Source: an uncultured Flavobacteriales bacterium (GTDB lineage: Bacteria; Bacteroidota; Bacteroidia; Flavobacteriales_D; Crocinitomicaceae). From it: 64,000 nucleotides of DNA. Numbering within the stretch: position 1 is the stretch's first letter; every line of letters starts with the position of its first letter. Position numbers and translations under genes: made by a program. The notes under the pieces were generated by a model. The model ran no database searches, was not told the DNA's origin, and saw only the letters and a program-made list of their open reading frames with translations. The stretch is taken from assembly GCA_903939755.1 (NCBI GenBank), contig CAJAII010000077.1:124001-188000 (forward strand). The letters run 5' to 3'. Positions 54,772 to 63,074 of this stretch are shown here, piece after piece.

Positions 54772-55968
54772 ATGAAAACCGATCTTTTTAAGCATCCTGA
54801 TTATTACATTTTAGATGATTTATATTCGGAAGAACATAAACTAATTCGTGACACAGCAAGGCAATGGGTTAAAAAAGAAGTGTCCCCAATTATTGATGAA
54901 CACTATGAAAAGGCAACTTTCCCGATGCACCTTTTAAAGGGCCTTGGAGAAATCGGAGCCTTTGGACCGTATATTCCTGTTGAATATGGCGGCTCTGGAC
55001 TAGACCAGATTTCTTATGGTATAATTATGCAGGAATTGGAGCGTTGTGATTCCGGATTGCGATCGACCGCTTCCGTTCAATCTTCTTTAGTAATGTATCC
55101 TATTTGGAAATATGGTTCAGAAGAACAGAAAAATCGGTTTTTACCGAAACTTGCATCTGGAGAGATGATGGGTTGTTTTGGATTAACAGAGCCCGATTTT
55201 GGCTCGAATCCTGGTGGTATGCTTTCGAATTTTAAAGATGATGGCGACCATGTGATCCTCAACGGCGCAAAAATGTGGATATCAAATGCCCCTTTTGCAC
55301 AAATAGCTGTTGTTTGGGCTAAAGATGAAACTGGAAGGATTCATGGCTTGATCGTAGAAAGAGGAATGGAAGGGTTCTCTACGCCAGAAATGCATGGCAA
55401 ACTATCCCTTAGAGCCTCTTCAACTGGTGAATTAATTTTTGAAAATGTTCGGGTGCCAAAAACGAACATATTGCCAAATAGAACTGGTTTAGGGGCGCCT
55501 CTAAGCTGTTTAGATTCGGCAAGATATGGAATTGCTTGGGGAGCTTTGGGTGCTGCTATGGATTGTTACGACCAAGCAGTAAGGTATTCCAAAGAAAGAA
55601 TTCAATTTGGGGTTCCGATTGGTGCATTTCAATTGGTTCAGAAAAAACTGGCGGAAATGTTAACCGAAATCACCAAAGCACAACTCTTGACTTTTAGACT
55701 TGGTCAATTGCGGAATGATGGCAAGGCGACAACTGGTCAAATTTCAATGGCAAAAAGAAACAATGTGGAAATTGCCTTAGATATTGCGCGGGAAGCACGA
55801 CAAATTCATGGTGGTATGGGAATTACAAGTGAATATTCGATGATGCGTCACATGGCAAATCTAGAATCCGTATTAACCTACGAAGGTACGCACGACATTC
55901 ATTTATTAATAACAGGAATGGATATAACGGGAATCCCTTCGTTTACAAGAGACCTTCCTGAATTATAG
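54772..55968 (+). CDS. Acyl-CoA dehydrogenase, probably glutaryl-CoA dehydrogenase
   Basis: 398-aa FAD enzyme. The ATG at 54772 is used; a TTG codon just before is only an extension. Conserved: FGLTEPDFGSNPGGM near 131-145, WISNAPFAQIAVVWAKDE, the R-QFGVPIGAFQLVQKKLAEM helix region, and RQIHGGMGITSEYSMMRHM. The catalytic base is in VLTYEGTHDIHLLITG near 370; the YEGTHDIH-type ending is characteristic of glutaryl-CoA dehydrogenases, which also decarboxylate in lysine/tryptophan breakdown. Convergent with the TPR gene, overlapping by 6 nt. Confidence 0.92.
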   Translation: MKTDLFKHPDYYILDDLYSEEHKLIRDTARQWVKKEVSPIIDEHYEKATFPMHLLKGLGEIGAFGPYIPVEYGGSGLDQISYGIIMQELERCDSGLRSTASVQSSLVMYPIWKYGSEEQKNRFLPKLASGEMMGCFGLTEPDFGSNPGGMLSNFKDDGDHVILNGAKMWISNAPFAQIAVVWAKDETGRIHGLIVERGMEGFSTPEMHGKLSLRASSTGELIFENVRVPKTNILPNRTGLGAPLSCLDSARYGIAWGALGAAMDCYDQAVRYSKERIQFGVPIGAFQLVQKKLAEMLTEITKAQLLTFRLGQLRNDGKATTGQISMAKRNNVEIALDIAREARQIHGGMGITSEYSMMRHMANLESVLTYEGTHDIHLLITGMDITGIPSFTRDLPEL

Positions 55969-57789
55969 ATCATCAATTACTTGATCTCCGCGTAATTCTC
56001 GAATTTTGTTTCTTGTTTCCTCGGAATACAAACTATTTGTATAGTTGAATAGAAGCTCTTTGTAATAAAACAATGCCTTTTCTTTATCTTTTATGTGATT
56101 TTCGTTGATTTTTGCCAATCGATATGTTGCGTCGTCCGCTAATATATCTGTTGCGTATTTTGATAACACGCTTTCATAAAAAATGCTGGCTTCACGCCAC
56201 TTCTTTTGACGCTCCATTGCTTGACCTTTTTTATATAAAATCTCATCGTTTAACGAATGAAACGGATAGTTAAGTTGAATGCTATCGAAGAGATAAAACG
56301 CACTGTCGATTTGGTTTTGCTCAAGTAGTAGGTCTGCTGTTGCATACCACATCATCGCCTGATAGTTGCTGTCTAATCCAAAATTATCCGTAATTGCAAC
56401 AGATAATTGCATGGCATCATTGGCTATAAGTTTAGACGTCGATTCCTTTAGCACACTTAATTGGGACTGTGCATAATCAAATTCCCCGTCAAAATAAAAA
56501 ACGCGGGCATTTTTATACTTTGCTTCGTTACCAATAACATCAAACTTATAATCATTGTCTATTTGCATATAGAGAATCGATGCATCCCAAATTCTAGCAT
56601 TCAGAACATAGAAGTCGGCGAGCAGCATTTTAACGGCTGCGCGTTGCATATCAGAAAGTCCAGGGGTCGCAATAAATTGCTCAAGCATCGTAATCGCCTC
56701 TCCCTTTTTTCCTGCATAATGGGCCATTATCTTCGTGTATTCTAATATGACATTGAATGATTTTCGAGAGTTTGCCATCCTATCAATAACCGACTTATAC
56801 TCTTTAAGTGTTGTTTCCAACTCCTCATTCGAATAAATTTTAAAGAGAGTTAGCTCGACATAACGGGTGTTTAACATCGCCGCCTCAGCTTCAAAATAAT
56901 AGGGCGCCTCAATGCCCAATTCAATTACATAATAAAAGCACTTTCTTGCTTCCTCAAAAGCCTCATTTTCGATCGCCATTTTACCAAGCTCCATGACACG
57001 TGCTCCCATATTTCGTAAACGCTTGTCCAAGGCAACAACTTGAACGTAAGCAGCTGAGAAGTTTTTGTTTTGCAAAAACAGCCAAATTAGCATTTCACTA
57101 AATTCAAACCGACTATTCGGCCGTTGTATTTTTTCCAAAAAAGCACTTTTAATTTCTTTCAAATCTGGCCCGTCTTCTGAAAAATCAAATTTTGCTTCCA
57201 TACCGACTTGTATCGCTTGTTGATATTCAGGATATTTATCTAATAAATCAAGATACGTCTCAATAACTTTTGACTTATTACCTATAGAATGATAATAGTC
57301 GGCGTATAAAAGTTGAAACGGATAATCTGGCATTTGTTTACTGCCTCTATCCAATACTTCTTTGGCTAAATCAGTCTTTTTTTCCTTGACGAAAATCTTA
57401 AAAACTTCTGTAACACTTGTTGGGTTTTGGGCTGTTAATGTAATAACCTCGTTGAATGTTTTTTTTGCTTTACCTTCCTCCTTGATCATTTCATAAAAAA
57501 TTCCTAATTGCAATTGTATTCCTAGGTCTTTCTTGTTTAATGAAATTTGCTTTTTAATGGTTTTTTCTGCTGTATTAAAATCTTTTGTTTCGATTAAACA
57601 ATCTAAGTATGAATCGTATACCGTTTTGCTTTGATCGGATGTATATATTTTTTCGAAATACGTAATTGCTTTTTCGAAATCCCCATTCTGATAATAATGT
57701 TGGGCTAGTTTTAAATCGTTCTCTGTTTGTGAAAAGCACAAAAAAGACACAAAAACAAAAAATATTAAGCCCCCCCCTTTTATTGACAT
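55963..57789 (-). CDS. Secreted TPR protein with a G8 tract after the start codon
   Basis: 608 aa. Start MSIKGGGLIFFVFVSFLCFS is a signal peptide. TPR-like repeats fill the rest, for example LAQHYYQNGDFEKAITYFEK near 28-47 and YRLAKINENHIKDKEKALFY near 565-584, the last looking like YbgF/BamD-type outer-membrane repeats. Codons 5-7 (GGG GGG GGC) contain eight consecutive Gs, so a one-base slip would stop expression early. It lies 1 nt after the lipoprotein gene and serS, so it is probably in one operon with them. Confidence 0.85.
   Translation of the reverse strand: MSIKGGGLIFFVFVSFLCFSQTENDLKLAQHYYQNGDFEKAITYFEKIYTSDQSKTVYDSYLDCLIETKDFNTAEKTIKKQISLNKKDLGIQLQLGIFYEMIKEEGKAKKTFNEVITLTAQNPTSVTEVFKIFVKEKKTDLAKEVLDRGSKQMPDYPFQLLYADYYHSIGNKSKVIETYLDLLDKYPEYQQAIQVGMEAKFDFSEDGPDLKEIKSAFLEKIQRPNSRFEFSEMLIWLFLQNKNFSAAYVQVVALDKRLRNMGARVMELGKMAIENEAFEEARKCFYYVIELGIEAPYYFEAEAAMLNTRYVELTLFKIYSNEELETTLKEYKSVIDRMANSRKSFNVILEYTKIMAHYAGKKGEAITMLEQFIATPGLSDMQRAAVKMLLADFYVLNARIWDASILYMQIDNDYKFDVIGNEAKYKNARVFYFDGEFDYAQSQLSVLKESTSKLIANDAMQLSVAITDNFGLDSNYQAMMWYATADLLLEQNQIDSAFYLFDSIQLNYPFHSLNDEILYKKGQAMERQKKWREASIFYESVLSKYATDILADDATYRLAKINENHIKDKEKALFYYKELLFNYTNSLYSEETRNKIRELRGDQVIDDL
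57770..57777 (-). repeat. G8 homopolymer at codons 5-7 of the TPR gene
   Basis: Eight consecutive C residues on the plus strand, that is eight Gs in the coding strand, 12 nt after the ATG. Position and base are typical of phase-variable starts; length variation cannot be tested from one sequence. Confidence 0.7.
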
Positions 57790-57790
57790 A

Positions 57791-58333
57791 CTATACTTTT
57801 TTCAACGTGCGTGACAATGAATCTAAATAAGGGTGAAGACGAAAGAATGTTTTCATGGTTTCATCTTTAGAGGAAATATAAGACTGCAGAAGCGCCTTTA
57901 GCTGATTGATTTTATTTGCTTCAAATGTAATATAATCGTTGTATTTACCGCGATCTCCTTCACCGTTTTCAATATCAAGTTTTAAATTACCTAATGCTAA
58001 TCGTTCCTCACTTATCCCCTTGATTAGTTGATTGTATGATTTAGCTAAAGGCATAAAAGAACGACGCATTATCTTATAATCATCCATTTTTTTTCCTAAC
58101 GCCAAATTAATGGTGTCTAAATACAAGTTTTTTTTGATGCGCAATTCGACTTCTGCCGTTGCTAATTTAATGCCTGAAATGGTGTCAATTTTATTCTTGG
58201 TTAATTGTGCTTCAAGATCATTTATTTTTTTTTGAAAATCCACTATTTTAACCAATTGGTCTTTTTTAGCAAAGTCTGAACATGCCATTAAAAGTAGTCC
58301 TGCAAATAGTATGAAACCTATCTTTATTTTCAT
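57791..58333 (-). CDS. Coiled-coil lipoprotein of unknown function
   Basis: 180 aa. Lipoprotein signal KIKIGFILFAGLLLMACSDF with lipobox LMAC. The rest is highly charged helix (VDFQKKINDLEAQLTKNKID; ISEERLALGNLKLDIENGEG) with heptad-like spacing. It lies 9 nt after serS and 1 nt before the TPR gene, so the three form an operon; a periplasmic partner of the TPR protein is plausible. Confidence 0.75.
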   Translation of the reverse strand: MKIKIGFILFAGLLLMACSDFAKKDQLVKIVDFQKKINDLEAQLTKNKIDTISGIKLATAEVELRIKKNLYLDTINLALGKKMDDYKIMRRSFMPLAKSYNQLIKGISEERLALGNLKLDIENGEGDRGKYNDYITFEANKINQLKALLQSYISSKDETMKTFFRLHPYLDSLSRTLKKV

Positions 58334-58342
58334 TTTAACAAA

Positions 58343-59614
58343 TTATTGAATAATACTAAATCCTGTATAAGATTGTAAAACACGAGGGATTTTTATTCCA
58401 TCTGGCGTTTGGTTGTTTTCCAACAAAGCAGCTAAAATTCTTGGGAGAGCTAGTGCTGATCCATTAAGAGTATGACATAATTGAGATTTCTTTTGTTCGT
58501 CTTTATAGCGCAATTTCAAGCGATTAGATTGAAACGTATCAAACCTAGACACCGAACTAACCTCCAACCATTTTTCTTGTGCTGCAGAATAGACTTCAAA
58601 ATCAAATGTCATTGCTGAAGCAAAGCCCATGTCCCCACCACAAAGTCTTAAAACACGAAAGGGTAATTCTAATTTAACAAGTAATTCACGAACGTGTTCC
58701 ACCATTTCTTTTAGCGCTCTTTCTGAATTTTTAGGATTCTCTATTCGCACTATTTCCACCTTATCAAATTGATGCAAACGGTTTAAGCCTCTGACATCTT
58801 TCCCGTAAGAACCCGCTTCCCTTCGAAAACAAGGGGTATAACCAGTTAGTTTAATAGAAAAGTCTTCATTTGGCAAAATAACATCTCTATAAATATTTGT
58901 AAGTGGAACTTCTGCTGTAGGAATTAAATACAAATCATCTTCCGGAGAATGATACATCTGACCTTCTTTATCCGGGAGTTGGCCCGTTCCAATTCCACTT
59001 GCCTCGTTCACCAAAAGCGGTGTAATGAATTCTTCGTATCCAGCTTTATCTGCCTCATCAAGAAAAAATGAAATTAATGCGCGTTGTAATTTTGCGCCTT
59101 TTCCTCTATAAAACGGAAAACCAGCTCCGGTTACTTTTACGCCTAACTCAAAATCAATTAAATCGTATTTTTTAACCAAATCCCAATGAGGCATCGCCGA
59201 AAAAGAAAAAACAGGTAACTCTCCATAAGATGCTATTTGTTCATTTTCTTCAGGTGATTTTCCCTGCGCAACATCTGCATGCGGAACGTTCGGTAACGAA
59301 TAAAGTAGCGCTGTTATTTTAGACTCCATTTCGTCCACCTTTAACTTTAAATCCGATTCTTTCCCCTTTAAAGAAATCGTTTCTAACTTAAGTTGGGAGG
59401 CCTCTTCTTGCTTGCCTTCTTTAAAAAAAACGCCTATTTTTCGTGACAATTGATTTAATTCTGCGAAAATTGTTTCTAGTTCTGTTTTGGAGGATCTCCA
59501 AAGACTATCAATTTCCAAAATTTCATTGATCGTATTAGTGGCGTCAATATTTCTTTTGAGAAGTCCGGTTAACACCCCGTCCTTATCCGATCGCAATCGC
59601 TGAATTTCTAACAT
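58343..59614 (-). CDS. serS: Seryl-tRNA synthetase
   Basis: 423-aa class II synthetase. The N-terminal coiled coil that grips the tRNA long arm (~25-110) is followed by the catalytic core: LYLIPTAEVPLTNIYRD near 230, motif 2 CFRREAGSYGKDVRGLNRLH near 262-281, the FDVEVW-like FDFEVYSAAQEKWLEVSSVS, and motif 3 NGSALALPRILAALLENNQ near 385-403. The -7-like element TAAATTTG lies at 59634-59641 (minus strand). Confidence 0.97.
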   Translation of the reverse strand: MLEIQRLRSDKDGVLTGLLKRNIDATNTINEILEIDSLWRSSKTELETIFAELNQLSRKIGVFFKEGKQEEASQLKLETISLKGKESDLKLKVDEMESKITALLYSLPNVPHADVAQGKSPEENEQIASYGELPVFSFSAMPHWDLVKKYDLIDFELGVKVTGAGFPFYRGKGAKLQRALISFFLDEADKAGYEEFITPLLVNEASGIGTGQLPDKEGQMYHSPEDDLYLIPTAEVPLTNIYRDVILPNEDFSIKLTGYTPCFRREAGSYGKDVRGLNRLHQFDKVEIVRIENPKNSERALKEMVEHVRELLVKLELPFRVLRLCGGDMGFASAMTFDFEVYSAAQEKWLEVSSVSRFDTFQSNRLKLRYKDEQKKSQLCHTLNGSALALPRILAALLENNQTPDGIKIPRVLQSYTGFSIIQ

Positions 59615-59741
59615 AATATATTGGTAATTTGTACAAATTTAAACAATTGGGAGCTAAATAATCGATAAAATAAACTTGTTTCTATTGAATTGAATGATAC
59701 CCAATTAAAAAATGCTCCGAAACGTAACTGAATGATCTGAA

Positions 59742-60584
59742 TTATTGAAAAACGCACAACTCAAGTCCGTCGAAAGATGCATAAACGATATTAGGGTGAG
59801 ACTCTTTATGATACATGTTACCATGAGCATCAATGCCAATTGCGCCCGCAAATCCATCAAATACTTTTAATTCATGAAAGGATTTTTTAAAGGCCTCTTC
59901 AATGGTTTGGCCATCAGTAACTCGGGTAACAATTTTAGCCGCCAACGCACAACTCACGATATCTTCACCAACACCGGTACAACTTATGGCACAATGATCA
60001 TTCGCATAATTCCCGGCAACAGTTGCTGAATCAGATATCCTGCCTGACAATTCAAATCCCTTGCCGCCAGTAGAAGTCGCTGCCGCTAACCTTCCTTCTT
60101 TATCAAGAACCACGCATCCTACCGTTCCCTGTCCCGATGAAATTAATCTGTTTTGATATTCTTGACGGCGCTCTATGGTTTCAACATTAAAAAAAGGGGC
60201 GCCTGTTTTTGCTGCAAATACGTTCGCGCCCTCTCCACCAAGCACTCTATCACTTTCCATCTGCAATGATTTTGCCACGTGAATTGGATGCTGAATTGAC
60301 TCAATGTTTAGCACGCCACTAAACCTTTTCGTGCAGCCATCCATCACTGCTGCGCTCATTCTAATCTTGCCATCTTTTTGAATTTGAGATCCCATTCCTG
60401 CATTAAAAAGGGGGTCATCTTCCATTAAGGCAACTGCAAAAACAGCCGTGTCCATAGCGGAGTTTAACAAAAGGTATTGATACGACTTTTGAATGATTTC
60501 TTTAAGAGCGGTCTGTTTTAAAATTTTTGTTTCTTCTGACTGAGTATACTCACTAAAAAAACCACCATGAATAATTAATTTCAT
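59742..60584 (-). CDS. Isoaspartyl peptidase/L-asparaginase (plant type, Ntn hydrolase)
   Basis: 280 aa. The self-cleaving nucleophile threonine is seen in GTVGCVVLDKEG near 154, after the short pre-peptide RLISSGQ, and the typical NAGMGSQIQKDGKIRMSAAVMD is at 58-79. It hydrolyses beta-aspartyl dipeptides. The start overlaps the cyanophycinase stop by 4 nt, and together the two can turn cyanophycin into aspartate plus arginine: cyanophycinase releases beta-Asp-Arg, which this enzyme splits. Confidence 0.92.
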   Translation of the reverse strand: MKLIIHGGFFSEYTQSEETKILKQTALKEIIQKSYQYLLLNSAMDTAVFAVALMEDDPLFNAGMGSQIQKDGKIRMSAAVMDGCTKRFSGVLNIESIQHPIHVAKSLQMESDRVLGGEGANVFAAKTGAPFFNVETIERRQEYQNRLISSGQGTVGCVVLDKEGRLAAATSTGGKGFELSGRISDSATVAGNYANDHCAISCTGVGEDIVSCALAAKIVTRVTDGQTIEEAFKKSFHELKVFDGFAGAIGIDAHGNMYHKESHPNIVYASFDGLELCVFQ

Positions 60585-61456
60585 TCTAAATTAGGTTTGT
60601 TATTAATTGTTAGATCATTTAGTGACAAACAATAAACGTCGCCCTGACTCATTACGTGAACAACTAAGTTTTTTATCGAGATGGGCTCCCCCAAAGCGAC
60701 GTCAGAAATGTTTGAGTCTAGGATTTGTCGGCCATCGACTATAATTACCAGCCCTGAGCCAAGCGCCTCCATTGAAATGCCATTTTTTATTAAAAGGCCA
60801 GTGTCTTCACCTAAACCAATTCCTAAGGTTTTGGGGTTGCCAACAACCGCTTGGAAAAGCCGGCCGATTCGACCCCGCTGGACAAAATGAGTGTCAATAA
60901 TAACATTATCCATGAAGCCAAGGCCGCTCGTTATTTTAATCTCACCTTTTAACAACGCTTCTCTACTTGACCCTTGGTAAATCATGTTTTTTGAAGCGCA
61001 AGCGGCACCTGCAGAGGTTCCCACATACAAAAAGTCCTCCTCAAAATATTTTTTTAATAACAAGTCGTGAATTGGCGTGCCTCCAAAGATTGATGTTAAT
61101 CTTAATTGATCTCCACCGGTAAAAAAGATTACATCTGCATTAGCTACACGCTTAACTGCATCCAATTGTAGCGCATCCTCCCTATTTTCAATGTTCAAAA
61201 CACCGACATTTTCTGCGCCCAGATAGCCAAATGCTTTTGCATACTCAACGCCAACCAAATCTGGTATTTTGGAGGCCGTAGGAACTATTTCAATTCTAGA
61301 AGCCTTTTGATGTTTTGACTCATCAATTATGCGCTTTAAAATTCCTTTTTCAAAAAAATTTAAATTTTCTTCTACTTGGTCGGCGAAAGAATTTTCTGTA
61401 AAACTCCCTTTATCTAAAGCGCCACCTATAATAATTAACTTTCCTTTTGGCATCAT
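60581..61456 (-). CDS. cphB: Cyanophycinase (peptidase family S51)
   Basis: 291 aa starting at MMPKGKLIIIGGALDKGSF; a TTG upstream only adds MWL. Family S51 serine nucleophile in YVGTSAGAACASKN near 147, FFTGGDQLRLTSIFGG near 110, GLGFMDNVIIDTHFVQRGRI near 185-204 with the conserved His region, and LGIGLGEDTGLLIK near 222. It cuts cyanophycin (Asp-Arg polymer) to beta-Asp-Arg dipeptides. No cyanophycin synthetase (cphA) lies in the window. Divergent from dut, with 168 nt between the starts. Confidence 0.93.
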   Translation of the reverse strand: MMPKGKLIIIGGALDKGSFTENSFADQVEENLNFFEKGILKRIIDESKHQKASRIEIVPTASKIPDLVGVEYAKAFGYLGAENVGVLNIENREDALQLDAVKRVANADVIFFTGGDQLRLTSIFGGTPIHDLLLKKYFEEDFLYVGTSAGAACASKNMIYQGSSREALLKGEIKITSGLGFMDNVIIDTHFVQRGRIGRLFQAVVGNPKTLGIGLGEDTGLLIKNGISMEALGSGLVIIVDGRQILDSNISDVALGEPISIKNLVVHVMSQGDVYCLSLNDLTINNKPNLE

Positions 61457-61462
61457 AAGCCA

Positions 61463-61606
61463 CAAATTTAAACTTAATATGAATGTTTCATAACGTATCT
61501 TTTATGAAATTATCAACATAAATAAGGTTTTTAGTCAATTGTTAATTGCTTTGTTGATTACTCTGGTATCTAAACGAATGGAGAGCCAAGGTTTTAATTA
61601 ATTTTG
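61463..61606. promoter_or_regulatory. Divergent promoter region between cyanophycinase and dut
   Basis: Minus strand TAAATTTG (61470-61463) lies just before the cyanophycinase start; plus strand TAATTTTG (61599-61606) lies 18 nt before dut. Both match the -7 consensus; the -33 elements are weak (an ATG-type triplet at 61578-61580 for dut). Confidence 0.5.
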
Positions 61607-61624
61607 ATTTGTAAATAAAAAATA

Positions 61625-62059
61625 ATGGATGTTAACGTTTTAAATAACTCAAAGTACGACCTTCCCAATTATGAAACCACAGGTTCTGCTGGAATGGATG
61701 TGCGAGCGAATACCAACGAGCCCATTACATTAGAACCATTGGAAAGAAGACTCATTCCGACAGGTCTTTTTTTAGAAATTCCAACTGGATATGAATGTCA
61801 AGTTAGGCCCAGAAGTGGTTTAGCGCTTAAACATGGGCTTAGCGTTTTAAACACACCGGGGACAATTGACTCAGACTATAGAGGAGAAGTTGGTGTTATC
61901 TTGATTAACTTTTCATCTGTTCCATTTGTACTTAATCCTGGAGACAGAATTGCACAGTTAGTTTTTTGTGAAGTCGCGAAAGCAACATGGATTGAACAAG
62001 GAGAATTAAATAAAACGGATAGAGGCCAAGATGGCTTTGGAAGTACCGGAAAAAATTAA
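61625..62059 (+). CDS. dut: dUTP diphosphatase
   Basis: 144-aa trimeric dUTPase that keeps uracil out of DNA and supplies dUMP. All five motifs are present: [52 protein letters not shown] and the C-terminal [12 protein letters not shown]. Four nt separate its stop from the next gene. The dut-nucleotidyltransferase-TPR order is usual in Flavobacteriales. Confidence 0.98.
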   Translation: MDVNVLNNSKYDLPNYETTGSAGMDVRANTNEPITLEPLERRLIPTGLFLEIPTGYECQVRPRSGLALKHGLSVLNTPGTIDSDYRGEVGVILINFSSVPFVLNPGDRIAQLVFCEVAKATWIEQGELNKTDRGQDGFGSTGKN

Positions 62060-62063
62060 TACG

Positions 62064-63074
62064 ATGAATATAATAATCCCAATGGCCGGAAGAGGCAGTA
62101 GATTAAGGCCACACACATTGACCGTTCCCAAGCCATTGATTCCCGTTGGTGGAAAACCAATCGTACATCGGTTGGTAGAAGACATTGTCGCGGTCTGTGG
62201 TTCAGAAATCCAAGAAATTGCTTTTGTTGTAGGTCATTTTGGGGAAGAAGTGGAGCGTGAATTAATCGCCGTTGCAGAGATGTTTGGAGCACGAGGCTCA
62301 ATACATTATCAAGAAACCCCATTAGGAACTGGACATGCTGTTTTATGTGCGAAGAACTTACTAAAGGGGCCTGTTGTTGTTGCATTTGCCGATACTTTAT
62401 TTAATGCCGACTTTAAAATAAGTCCGGACGACGATGGGATTTTATGGGTGAAGCAAATTGAAAACCCTAGCGACTTTGGGGTTGTAAAATTAAACCCCCT
62501 TGGCGAAATTGTGGATTATATAGAAAAACCCAAGGAATTTGTTTCGGACTTAGCAATGATCGGTGTTTATTATTTTAAAGAGGGAGAGAAATTACTACAA
62601 GAGTTAGAGTATTTAGTAAGTAACAACATTATAAAAAGCGGGGAATATCAGCTTCCGGATGCGCTTCGACGTTTAACCGAAAAAGGCTGTTTGTTTAAGC
62701 CCGGAGCCGTTAATGAATGGTTAGATTGCGGGAATAAAGACGTAACTGTCCATACAAATAGCCGAGTTTTAGATTACGACTTTCAGAAGAATCCAACTCC
62801 AACACGAAAAAATGTTACGCTGTTGAATTCAATAATTATTGAGCCGTGCTTTATAGATGAAAATATCCTCATTGAGAATTCGATCATTGGGCCACATGTT
62901 TCAATAGGAAAAGACTCCACTTTAATGGATTGTCGAATAACTGATTCAATTCTGCAAAACAATTGCACAATTAACAATATGAACATTACTAATTCCATGA
63001 TAGGGTCACATGTTATTCTGAGAAATACTCCATCTGTCCTTAGCATCGGCGATTTTTCTACCATTAATGAATAA
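62064..63074 (+). CDS. Sugar-phosphate nucleotidyltransferase
   Basis: 336 aa from ATG 62064; a frame extension upstream overlaps dut. N-terminal NTP-transferase domain: PMAGRGSRLRPHTLTVPKPL near 6-25, followed by LGTGHAVLCAKNLL and the metal-binding FADTLFNADF region. From about 250, a left-handed beta-helix (NSIIEPCFIDENILIENSII) suggests an RfbA/GlmU-like form. Probably makes a nucleotide sugar for surface glycans; the exact sugar is unknown. Overlaps the next gene by 8 nt. Confidence 0.9.
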   Translation: MNIIIPMAGRGSRLRPHTLTVPKPLIPVGGKPIVHRLVEDIVAVCGSEIQEIAFVVGHFGEEVERELIAVAEMFGARGSIHYQETPLGTGHAVLCAKNLLKGPVVVAFADTLFNADFKISPDDDGILWVKQIENPSDFGVVKLNPLGEIVDYIEKPKEFVSDLAMIGVYYFKEGEKLLQELEYLVSNNIIKSGEYQLPDALRRLTEKGCLFKPGAVNEWLDCGNKDVTVHTNSRVLDYDFQKNPTPTRKNVTLLNSIIIEPCFIDENILIENSIIGPHVSIGKDSTLMDCRITDSILQNNCTINNMNITNSMIGSHVILRNTPSVLSIGDFSTINE

